This document shows, piece by piece, positions 54,990 through 64,000 of a DNA stretch of 64,000 nucleotides. The notes under the pieces were generated by a model. It was not told the origin of the DNA, did not search any database, and saw only the letters and a program-made list of their open reading frames with translations. The position numbers and the translations under genes are program-made. The stretch lies in assembly GCA_033558025.1 (NCBI GenBank), contig JAUCEF010000011.1, forward strand, positions 2,790,001-2,854,000. The letters are read 5' to 3'. The DNA is from Phytophthora sp. 'mugwort' (Eukaryota; Oomycota; Peronosporomycetes; Peronosporales; Peronosporaceae). Position 1 is the first letter of the stretch. Each line of letters opens with the position of its first letter.

Positions 54990-56050
54990 CTGGAGACTCA
55001 CGTGCTTGGATGCTGGACTGTGGCAGCACTACCCACGTGTGCATTGAAATGAGCTCTTTACGAACATCAAGAAATCTAAAGCAACCTTCACGGTCTGGAC
55101 AGGCGAGAAGACAAAGGTGTTATGAGCGGATCTGTGAGTAAATACCATGAATCGATATGACGATCATCCAATACAGTTGCAATTGGACGGGGTGGAATAT
55201 TCACCAAGAGGCTCTACGGATTTGATGAGCCTGAGTAAAAAGGAAATGTGCAAGTGGATCCCCTTATTTAGTTCGTCGGATGTGAAACCAAGAAGAATGT
55301 GGTTGGATCGCGGAGCACAGCGGCTGGAGTTCGTCAAGAAAGGCGATCATTACTGGGTTCGAAGCATCGGGTGGTTTGGTCATAGATGAATCTCTAGCAA
55401 TGCTGACCGTCAATGCAGATGCTAGTCCACTAATGAAATGGCATGAAAGACTCGGACGTTTGAATATTTCGGCTATAAGCATATGTTGAACCAGAAAAGC
55501 TGTTGTGGGTATGTTGGACGTCTGTGATATGGGTAAGTATTTACCGGGATTGAAGAATTATCGTTATTTTCAGCTGATTCAAGATGAGAGTTCTCGCTAC
55601 AAGTGGTGTTACCCGCTAACGCACAATAATGAGTCGAACGGAAACATTATTCGGCTAATGAAACAACTGTTAACACAAGGACAGTGCGTTCACCGATTTA
55701 CAAGTGATGGCCGTGGAGAAATTGTCAATGCGGAGCTAACATCGTTTCTCGCAGAACGTGGCATTCGATTTGTACCGACCCCCCCCCTCATATTCTCTAG
55801 ACGAAAATGCATTAGTGGAGAAGCTGAGTGGTATTGGTGACCAAGATGCGAGCGTCAATGCATGCTGCAGATCTCCTTGCAAGGATGTGGCCAGCAGTCA
55901 TTCAATATATAGTGGATATCGATAACACGAGTTCTACAAGATCATTGAAGGAAGGACTCCATCGGAGAAATTGTTCGGCAACACACAAGCCAGACGTGAG
56001 CAAGATTAAAGTGTGCGGATCGGTGGGATTCGTGCACGTACCAAGAGAAA
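54990..56050 (+). pseudogene. Copia 2 protease and integrase
   Basis: The protease motif is WMLDCGSTTHVC (usual D-S/T-G becomes D-C-G). Integrase follows with YFQLIQDESSRYKWCYPLTH and RFTSDGRGEIVNAELTSFLA, two of its acids, then a frameshift near 55775 and the late SVGFVHVPRER block. Stops at about 55139 and 55490 break the reading frame. Confidence 0.75.
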
Positions 56051-56146
56051 GGTGAATGACTAAGCTGATTCCGAACCTGCTCTACTACTTGGCTTTGGAC
56101 AGTATCAACGGGATACCGACTATTACATCTAAGTACGGGCAAAATA

Positions 56147-56980
56147 GTGGAAGCCCGATATGTAAAATTTCGGGAAGATATTTCAGTGAGCAAAACATAC
56201 TTGACCGCGCTGCTCAGTGGGCAACACGAAATTAATGAGAAGATCCCGTTTGTGCCGCTGCCAGTCGAATATGTAGCAAAAGAAAGAGTACGGAGTAATG
56301 CTGCACAAGCGGTAAAAACTGGTCTACCAAGACAAGTGACTACATGTCACAAGGTGCCAGCGGCGGAATTAAGAACGCGAGGTTTTGGTGGAGCGACATC
56401 GTCGAGCAGTGACGAGTCGGAAGTGGATGAACTGGATTCATTCTACAACTCGCAGGCAGTGGTTCAAGGAGCAGCGGCGACTGGTCAGACAGGACCGGCA
56501 TCGCCAACAGCTAATGTGCTAGACCGAACCCGAACAAGAACGGCGTCGTCTCAACGACGGCAAGATACTACTTCACAACAACCTACAAGGTTATCGACGC
56601 GCGTGAAGCGTTCGAATACTAGACTGAGTGGTTATCAGTTGATGGTGAAGGAAAAAAATTGAGCGGATCCTATCACGGTGGAAGAGGACCTGAGGTCACC
56701 TCAGAGGCAAGAGTGGAAGGACGCCATGCAGGCAGGTTTTGAAGCTCTGGTGCGATATGGCACATGGGTACTTGTTGATCAACCCAAATCCGAACCCCAG
56801 AAGCCAGTGAAGATACTCATTTCAAGATGGGTTCTTCGTATAAAACGGGGCGAGAACGGAAAGATATTACGCTACAAGGCGCGACTTGTAATCCAAGGCT
56901 TCAAACAACGAGCAGGGTTGGAGTACAACAAAACATACCCGCCAGTCGTGCGCTTCGCAACAATAGTTATGATTTGGTTT
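56147..56980 (+). pseudogene. Copia 2 linker and reverse transcriptase, first part
   Basis: A Ser/Thr-rich linker (SSSDESEVDELDSFYNSQA) leads to RQEWKDAMQAGFEALVRYGT, KPVKILISRWVLRIKRGENG and KARLVIQGFKQRAGLEYNKT. The frame runs to YPPVVRFATIV, where the LINE insert breaks it. Confidence 0.8.
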
Positions 56981-57905
56981 TGAAGTGAGGTACATTAATG
57001 TCATTTAATTATCGCTAACGCCACCTAATGTCCATACTCTGCTCATGCCAGTAGTGCTATCAGCAGGTCTGCGGCCTCGTTCGTGCTAGGCACATGTGAG
57101 TGTCGCTTCCCTGATGGTTACACTGTGCTCCCCGAGGTCCTTTCCGGACTCTCGTCGGCGTGTTCTTCTCGCCAGTGTTTCACGTCGCCTGCTGCGTTGT
57201 GATAACTGCCCATTGCACGCCACCGTTTGAGTTTTCGCTGGCGTTCCATTCCCTGCTGTGACCCGTGGCTATCCCCATCTGCATCAGCGCCGGCTTGTTT
57301 TTCCCTTTCGGGTGCGCCTTCCAAGTGACGACGTCCACGGTGTTTTCCACCGGCGCGTCGTCCAGTATGCTGTTTTCAATCTTTTCGCCCTGGGGAGTGC
57401 TCTGGTGCCGTGTTGCCTGATGGCGGCCGGGTTATCCCCGATAACATGGATCGTTGTCCAAGCAAAGCGTTTGCACGCTCTCAGTCCTTTAAGAAGCCCC
57501 AGCTGCATTGCATACTGGCTCACCTCCATCCTGCCCGGGTAATTTGTCCCGTTCAGGTATTGCACCTGGCAGAGTCCAGATGCTATGTGCGCTCTGACGA
57601 CCACCACTCCGCTGGTTCATGGCAGTGATTGCCCTTTGACGCCGCCAGCGTAAAACACCAAATAGCACGTGGCCGTGTATACAGGCGCTGCCGGCGCTCC
57701 TAGACCGTGGTCACCTAGTATCATGCAAATGACCCGTCCAATCTTCCCCAATCTCGCTCTGTTCCCGGGCATGGCAGCGTCCTGAGTTATCCTCGTGTGT
57801 CCGCTGCGCAGTCGCGCCGCAAAGGCAGCTTCGTGATATCCTTGAAATACGTCGTTGTGTTCATCAAAGTGTGATACCCTCCATCTCCACACTGTATGGA
57901 GGTAT
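56975..57905 (-). mobile_element. LINE (non-LTR) fragment with RNase H inserted in Copia 2
   Basis: Minus-strand frames give HEAAFAARLRSGHTRITQDA, RARLGKIGRVICMILGDHGL, YLVFYAGGVKG, then GVVVVRAHIASGLCQVQYLN, YAMQLGLLKGLRACKRFAWT and HVIGDNPAAIRQHGTRALPR. This is the end of a reverse transcriptase followed by an RNase H domain (catalytic first Asp replaced by Ala in FYAGG, later GDN kept), typical of LINEs. The flanks resemble each other (ACAATAGTTATGATT left, ACAATAATTATTATG right), as an imperfect target duplication. No A-tail was found. Confidence 0.7.
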
Positions 57906-59220
57906 AACAATAATTATTATGTTGTTGATCGCAATGATCTTAGCACTAGAAGCAAGGCACATGGACGTCGAAACTGCGTTTCTGAACAGTTAGTTAGTTG
58001 GTGTGGTCATATTTATGGCACAACCATTGGGATTCGACGACGGCACTGGCCGTGTTTGTCAGTTGCAGAAAGGTCTTTATGGCTTGAAGCAAGTGGCAAG
58101 GCTGTGGTATCAGACCTTGCACGATCGCTTGATGGAACAAAGTTCCAACGGTGCGCATTTGATGTGAGATTGTACTTCAAATATGTTGAAGGAAGGATTG
58201 TTGCTTGTCACTGTTTATGTTGATGACATGCTAATCATAGGGAAAACATGTGACATCGACCAAGTAAGTGCGGACTTGCGGTAGCGCTTTGTACTGAAAG
58301 ATTTGGGGCGCGTACACTACTTCTTGGGTATGGAAGTTCTACTCAAGCCCGAGGTGGTGTTGTGTCTCTCTCAGATATCGTATATCGGCCGCACATTGCG
58401 TCGGTTTCAAATGGAAAAGCCAAGTCAGTGCGATCTCCACAAATGCAGAATGAAAAGATGATTACCAAGGAAACGGACCTCAACAAGATTAACGATCCCA
58501 AGCTGCCCTATCGTGAATTGATTGGAGAACTGCAGTACCTGTAACGTGTACCCGACTAGATATCGCTAACGCTGTACGAAGTCTGGGTATGCTGACACTG
58601 CAGAAAATAACTCGAGAGCAAAGCATGTGCTACGCTACCTAAGTGGAACTAGAACATATGGACTTGTTTATCAACGAATGAAGTTGTACCAAGGACTGGA
58701 TTCCAAGTGTACGCATACAGTGATGCTGATCATGCTAATTATCCAGATACCTCGCAGTCAGTAATTGGTTTCGTGATTCAATTAAACGGGTGGATTTTTC
58801 GATTCAAGAGCAAGACACAAAAGGCGGTGACAGATCATACATACAAGTCAGAACTAATTGCTGCCAGCATGTGCGTTGAGCAATTCGAGTGGGTGCGGAA
58901 GCTAATTAGAGTTGAAGTTGACGCAGTTGAAAGGAGAGCTGTACGTCGGCAATCAGAGCACGTTGGCTATCTGTACGAACACAGGAAACTATGACGGGGC
59001 GGTACGCTACGCAAAGAAAAGCAACAAGATTGCAGAGATCGTCGAAAGCGAGAAATTCGCAATTAAGTACGTTCCAACTGAAGAAAATATCGCGGATATG
59101 TTTACCAAGGCGCCGGGACCTCAGCGATTCGAGAAGCTGAGGGATCTGCTTGGGTATGTGCTTGCTACAATCAAGCAAATCAAATTGTCTGCGGAAGATC
59201 GTCAAGCCGACGATCGCTAG
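57906..59220 (+). pseudogene. Copia 2 reverse transcriptase, second part, and RNase H
   Basis: RT resumes with HMDVETAFLN and QLQKGLYGLKQVARLWYQTL, and VTVYVDDMLIIGKT carries the YVDD catalytic pair. HYFLGMEVLL and SQISYIGRTLRRFQMEKPSQ follow. RNase H has YAYSDADHANYPDTSQSVIG, TYKSELIAASMCVEQFEWVR and a C-terminal ENIADMFTKAPGPQRFEKLR. Several stops and frame changes are present (about 57992, 58160, 58282, 58990). Confidence 0.8.
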
Positions 59221-59253
59221 TTGTTGACACTAAGCGTGAAATCCGGGGGAGTA

Positions 59254-59518
59254 TGAACAATCCCGGTATACACCTTGCCGACGTGGGACATATCCGGGGA
59301 AAAGGGGGAATTAACGTTCATTCAACGGCACGGTCATAAACAGAAAGACTGTGCAGGACCAAGGGCTCCAAGCGTTGTATGACCGATCGACTGTGAGATT
59401 GGTGGGGTCAACAGGAGTCACTCCGGTCAAAGGGTTTTTTCCGCTTAACAGCGTTCCTACTCGTGCTATAGGCACGTTGCATAGATGTATATGATGGATG
59501 CGGAAATTTAGAATTTAA
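59254..59518 (+). repeat. Copia 2 3' LTR, left part
   Basis: Matches 53513-53780. Begins TGAACAATCCC after the purine tract and ends at the TTAA where piggyBac entered. Confidence 0.85.
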
Positions 59519-59914
59519 CCCCTTGAACACGAGCGCGTGGACTGTACATGATATCAGCAACAGCTTAACGTGACTGGTCCACGTCAAGTGTTTTGGACTT
59601 AAATTTTATATTGGATCTTACAAAACTCAAGTCAACGAGGTTTAGAAGGGGGATCCCGTTCCCGTCCCGACCGGTACTACCTTCCTGGTATGGATGGTAG
59701 ATGCTTCAAGTATAAGAACGACACGCAATGGCGTGATGCACACTAATTGACATTTAATTTTGAAGGCTTCAGCCTCCCACAACTCGTTCTCCCTCGCAGT
59801 TTTAGAATCGCCGGCTTGGTCTCAAGTGGCCTTCTAGGCGAGGTTACGGGAGCTCACCAAGCTCGGCTAGAGAGCCAGTAAGCTCACTGGCTTCTCGGTG
59901 ACTTCACGTATATA

Positions 59915-62900
59915 ATGTCTGGAAAGATGAAGAAGAATTGCGCTGACGGTCAAGATTCCTTCGTCGCTGAAGAAGAATTGATGAAGCACTTGGACCGGAT
60001 TGATCTCGGTAAGTTTGGTACCAAACGATTTATATCTGCTACGAATTTGACCGTAGTGGTCATACGATGCTCAGCGGAGGCGTCACGCAGGCAGCAAGGC
60101 ACCAACCAGCCTTCAGCGGCTCAACCTAGTATCCCGCAGCTGGCTTCTGAAGACAGTGAGGACATGTTCAGATGGGGAAGTGCACGTGGGCGTTCCGCAA
60201 AGAAGAGAGCGAGTCGCATTCGCGCGACTGGTAGACCTGAAACGGCTTCTGAAACTAGCCCCACTACACCAGGTGTGAAGGCAGAGTATGTACGAGTTTG
60301 TACAAGTTTGTCGAAAACTTAATCCTGTATTCGTGTCTTATCATGTATCGCGGTATTACCGATCCCAGCAGGTGATATGATAGCACCTGCCACACCCACT
60401 TCCTTCTGTCGAACTTCGAGCGCGATTCAAGGTGTATCGACACACGATACATGTTTTGACGACGAAGGCCTCAGCTCTGGCGACGGGTTTCAAGATGGCA
60501 TGACCGGTGAGAGGATGTATGTAACACGTTTCGTAATTCTGTTGGTTCTCACTATCCTGTATACTTGTCTGTAAACGTAGCAGTTTCGCCTCAGACGCGA
60601 AGAAACCTGGACGACGACTTCGGCGATACTACCAGCGCTGACACTAGGGTAATTGCAGCTACTTCTTCGCGCGCCGATTTGGCTGCACCTGACGACGTGG
60701 AGAGCAACGAGCAAGCTTCGTCGGCGAATCAAGGTATGAGTGCCTTGTATGTACACGATATGGCGTCGTCGCTAACTTGTATCTCCTTTTTGGTAATCAC
60801 TGCAGTCAGTACAGACCCCCCAACCCAGCCTGGAAAGTTTGCAGGGCTCGATTCAGATGGGGAGAACGATGAAGGCACAGGCTGGAATGGTGAAGATCTG
60901 ACTGGAAAAGGCGAGCTTCTTTTGGGTCTCAATGAGGATTGGCCGCCGCAAATTAAACTGCTCTTTGACGCTCACTGCCTTGAAAAAGGGGTTGTGTTGG
61001 TAGTATAGCGCCGGACAGTATGCCAAAGAATATATTGAGAGGGATGGCGAAGACAGGGTGGGCGCCTCTTTCCAAGAGACGCCGTATGAATACCTGATGG
61101 AGCCATTCGAGCCGCGGCCACAGGATTCGATACTGACCGACTACCCCAAGCTTTACACGGTCAGTATGGTCCTACGTCTGGAGCACTGAGTGCCGCTACT
61201 ACGCCGTTGGGTTCCTTATTATACTTCATGCGGCCAGCACTGTGGTAAGCAATTGCGACAACTAGCAGCACCTATTTCGTAGAGAAGCTTGATGAACGGA
61301 TTGAAGGGATGTATAACAAGCAAGTTGCACGTGAGAAGAAGAACACCGGCTTCAAGCGTAAGACCCATGACCAAACTAGAGCCGAGCTTGACAAAACACC
61401 AGATATTACCACCCGAGAGTTGTGCACCTTGATCGGCCCGCTGATCGCCCGCACCATTGCGCCGAACAAGGAGAAGATGGAAAATCACTGGAAGACGACG
61501 GACGAGGGAGCGATACCACGAGGGTGTTTCGGACAGTTTATGGTCCGAGATAGGTTCATGCATCTGTCCAGGAACCTGCACTTCAGCGACAACGCGGATG
61601 AGCAAGCATTGTAGGACCGGGCGTGGAGGCTCCGACCAGTGATAACAGCTTTGCATCGACGGTTCCAATCGGGCTACACCCCACCACCAATAATGGCGTT
61701 TGATGAAGCTATGGTGCCTTCGCAGTCAAGCTTCAACAGAAGGCGAGTTTTTATGAAAGACAAGCCGCATCGCTGGGGCACAAAGCTATTCATGCTCTGC
61801 TGCTCTACCACAGTCCTATTGCATTCGATAAGTACTGGGTGGTTCTTCGGGATCGCTCGATTTTTGCGCCCAAGTTCTCTTATCGTGAACCGTACATTGC
61901 TGATGTGTTGGTTACGTTTATGTACAGCTTTGGGGTATACTGCGGCAAGCAGGAGCAACCAAATGAGGGACCCCGACAGACTACAATTTCGGCCCTGCTG
62001 CGGTCGCCCGAATTCTCCTTGAGGTCTTCGGTACGGCAGGTCCCGGGACTGGTGCTATGCGGCTCATAGCGACAGACCGCTTCTAGACGTCACTCTTCTT
62101 GGCCATGCAGCTGCTGCTGATGGACTTCTATACGATCGGTACCGTGCAAACGGATCGACTAGGACTGCCTGTATCTATCGTTGGCGAGAAGAAGGAACGT
62201 GAGAAGAAAAAGAAGGCCCCACCAAAGAACCGACCAATCCTTCGAGAGAGGCACATTTGAGGTGGCCGACCGCATTCAGGTGCCTGTCCTCCGCGCGCTC
62301 CGGTAGTGGGATAATAAGGCAGTCTACATGCTCGCCTCTGGAGGTAGCATAGCGTTGGACCGAGTTGTACGACGTGACAAGCTGACAGGGTAACAAGCAG
62401 AAGTTGCATGCCCGCGAGTGCTAAAAGATTACCAGACTCTAATGGGCAGTGTCGATATACATGATCAACTGCGCCTACAAAGGTAAGTCTGCTATCGTGT
62501 ATATACATTGTATCACCCTGGCTAATCATATATGTACTAGTTGTGGCAGATACTCTTTGCAACTAGCGATCAAGTATTATAAATCCTTGTTCTTCGGACT
62601 GGTCGACTCGCAGTGATCAACGCGTACATCGTGTACAACGCTCGCTGTGCTGCTGATGGACAGCGCAAGATGAAGCATGTCAAGTTTCTGAAGACTCTGC
62701 ACTTGCAGCTTTGTCAGCTGAAGGACGAAAACTGGACTGGGCTTCTCAACAACGATAGCGTCAATGCCACGCCCTCGAAGTCGAAATTGCAATCAGAGCA
62801 GACGCAGCACACACGGGTGCAGAACGATGAATGGAGGTGGGGAACAACCAGACCGGGCGAAAGCGGAGAACTCGCGTTTGCAAGGTCTGCTCTTTGCTAA

Positions 62901-63171
62901 AAGGCACTGATGATGTACGCGATGGTGACTCATCTATCTACTGTAGCGACTGCAAGTTGACGACGTCGTCGAAGAGACCAAAGGCGTGGAGAGTCTTCCT
63001 TCGCGATAAGTCCCGCCGTGGACACAAGGGGATCCCGATTACGTGCTTCGATCTGTGGCATAAAGTCTGGCGCAACAGGACATTGCTTCCGAGCTCGGCT
63101 CGCAAACGGAAGATTCGTGCGCGGATGCCAGCAATAGAGCCTAGCAGCGAAGCGTCGAAGATGAAAGTGTA
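59915..63171 (+). pseudogene. PiggyBac (DDE_Tnp_1_7) transposase, multi-exon, decayed
   Basis: Begins at the ATG at 59915. The N-terminal part includes DSFVAEEELMKHLDRIDLGK and acidic stretches. Likely introns are GTATGT at about 60287, one ending near 60581, GTATGA (60734) to CACTGCAG (60806), and GTAAGT to GTACTAG at 62483-62540; the last joins HDQLRLQ to RYSLQLAIKYYKS in frame. The core has GCFGQFMVRDRFMHLSRNLH, PPIMAFDEAMVPSQSSFNRR (first Asp), FMKDKPHRWGTKLFMLCCST, a shifted IATDRF (second Asp) followed by a stop, and GSVDIHDQLRLQ (third Asp). A Cys-rich C-terminal domain has CKVCSLL and YCSDCKL. Stops and shifts (about 61006, 61611, 61830, 62085, 62617) make it non-functional although all three acids survive. 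Confidence 0.85.
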
Positions 63172-63664
63172 GCGTCTTGCGAGGACGCGAGCGATGCCAA
63201 TGCATCGGGCGAGAAATCCTCGGCAGGAGAACAGCACCAGTCTAATCGAGTGCGTGTAGCCGAGACTGAGCACTACGTAGTTGTCCCTCTGCAGTCCTGT
63301 TTTTGTTTCAATATGCAGTGCTCATCACGTCAACTTGGCTGCTCATATGTATTTGGCTGTATCGACTATGACCTTGCTGGCACGACTCTGATCTCATTGA
63401 CAAATCTTTATCCCACAATTGGACTGATATTGCCCAAGCACATGCACGTTTTGGCGGAAACGTGTCATTTTAACCGGTATTCATTTCCACTATCATGGAG
63501 CTACACGATTAGCGAAGAGCCAGATTTCAACGTGTAGGTTATTGACATGCCTATCCACGATTCATGTTACCAGAACATCTAAAGTTTTGTACGCAAATCC
63601 TTATCCGACGATACAGGTTTTCTTAGTCCGATGGTGGCACAGGAGGAGGATCGCGTTCAAGTGG
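63172..63664. other. PiggyBac 3' non-coding region
   Basis: A 95-codon frame at 63250-63537 has no recognised content. The stretch ends at the right inverted repeat. Confidence 0.5.
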
Positions 63665-63668
63665 TTAA

Positions 63669-63764
63669 CATCACTTTTGGATTGACCACCGAATACCAAC
63701 TCGCCTTCTTTGACTAATCTTTCCATCAACGGAGACTGCTACCTGTGAGCGCGATTGCTGCTAG
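63669..63764 (+). repeat. Copia 2 3' LTR, right part
   Basis: CTTTTGGATTGACCACC, CCAACTCGCC and GCGATTGCTGCTAG match the last 96 bases of the 5' LTR. Confidence 0.85.
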
Positions 63765-64000
63765 CTGCCACAATTGCCCTCTTGCCTCTGGGAACCCGCT
63801 TAATGGCGAAGCGAACGGCGGCGCGACTGCGTGGCCGACTGCTGCGTGGTGGACTGGTCTGAGTTCGAATACGTGTCATCAGATGAGGTGTTCGAGGACG
63901 ACGCGGTCGCAGTCGATACACCAGTATCGCCTGGATTGGTGGCACTTGTGATCGTTGTAGACGGTGTAGTGTCCGAGGCCGAAGAAGTCGAGGAAGCCGT
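63765..64000 (+). CDS. Possible coding segment at the right edge
   Basis: From about 63840 one frame reads DWSEFEYVSSDEVFEDDAVA, DTPVSPGLVALVIVVDGVVS and EAEEVEEA to the window edge without a stop. The composition is protein-like and acidic, with a hydrophobic stretch. No start or domain is visible and the gene, if real, is partial. Confidence 0.3.

Larger units (their letters stand above)
59519..63664 (+). mobile_element. PiggyBac element nested in the Copia 2 LTR
   Basis: Flanked by TTAA on both sides (59515-59518 and 63665-63668), the piggyBac target. Joining the flanks through one TTAA restores the sequence of the 5' LTR around 53775. The ends are imperfect inverted repeats: CCCCTTGAACACGAGC on the left, and CCACTTGAACGCGATC reading inward from the right. 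The length is 4146 bp, with one transposase gene. Confidence 0.88.
53513..63764 (+). mobile_element. Copia retrotransposon 2 with two nested insertions
   Basis: A Ty1/Copia element about 5.1 kb long once the inserts are removed. The LTRs are about 361-364 bases. The internal order is gag, protease, integrase, reverse transcriptase, RNase H, as in Copia. A purine tract CCGGGGGAG sits just before the 3' LTR at 59252. A LINE fragment interrupts the reverse transcriptase at about 56975-57905 and a piggyBac element splits the 3' LTR at 59519-63664. The LTRs differ at many positions, so the insertion is not recent. Confidence 0.85.

Overview
The window looks like an oomycete nuclear genome (Phytophthora or a close relative). 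The genes are eukaryotic, with short GT-AG introns of about 58-190 bases and compact promoters. They include a membrane-bound tyrosine-kinase-like kinase and a secreted glycine-rich wall-type protein. The repeats are those common in oomycetes: Copia, Gypsy, DIRS-type and LINE retroelements, piggyBac, pogo, Tc1/mariner, MULE, Crypton, and a DDE family with an NC-GQN core. Species cannot be fixed from sequence alone.

Left part (1 to about 24.4 kb): gene-bearing. In order: the 5' end of an unrecognised gene running off the left edge (-); a six-transmembrane TKL kinase (+); a two-PH-domain protein (-); an eight-exon gene with a degenerate EF-hand pair (+); a 2.6 kb DNA transposon with 19-bp terminal inverted repeats; three decayed Tc1/mariner copies; a seven-transmembrane THH1/TOM1/TOM3-like protein (+); tryptophan synthase beta (-); the AP-2 mu subunit, three exons (+); and a secreted 1075-residue glycine-rich protein made of 24 units of about 36 residues (-).

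Right part (24.4 to 64 kb): almost wholly mobile-element debris. It holds a pogo-like element with perfect 24-bp ends and TA duplications, a tRNA-Lys-like gene, a second NC-GQN-type transposase, Gypsy integrase, two MULE remnants, a DIRS-type reverse transcriptase, a Crypton recombinase, and a truncated Copia element. It ends in a nested stack: a Copia element (53.5-63.8 kb) whose reverse transcriptase is broken by a LINE RNase H fragment and whose 3' LTR is split at a TTAA by a 4.1 kb piggyBac element. Nearly all element genes carry stops or frameshifts. A small decayed gene with a secretion-signal-like start lies at 41.3-41.7 kb.

The host genes serve unrelated jobs (signalling, endocytosis, tryptophan synthesis, cell surface), as expected for a eukaryotic chromosome, so no operon logic applies. 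The abrupt change from gene-bearing to element-filled DNA near 24.4 kb is the main large-scale pattern. No clearly new biological system was identified; the most unusual items are the nested-element chronology, the NC-GQN transposons, the glycine-rich array and several unexplained repeats.
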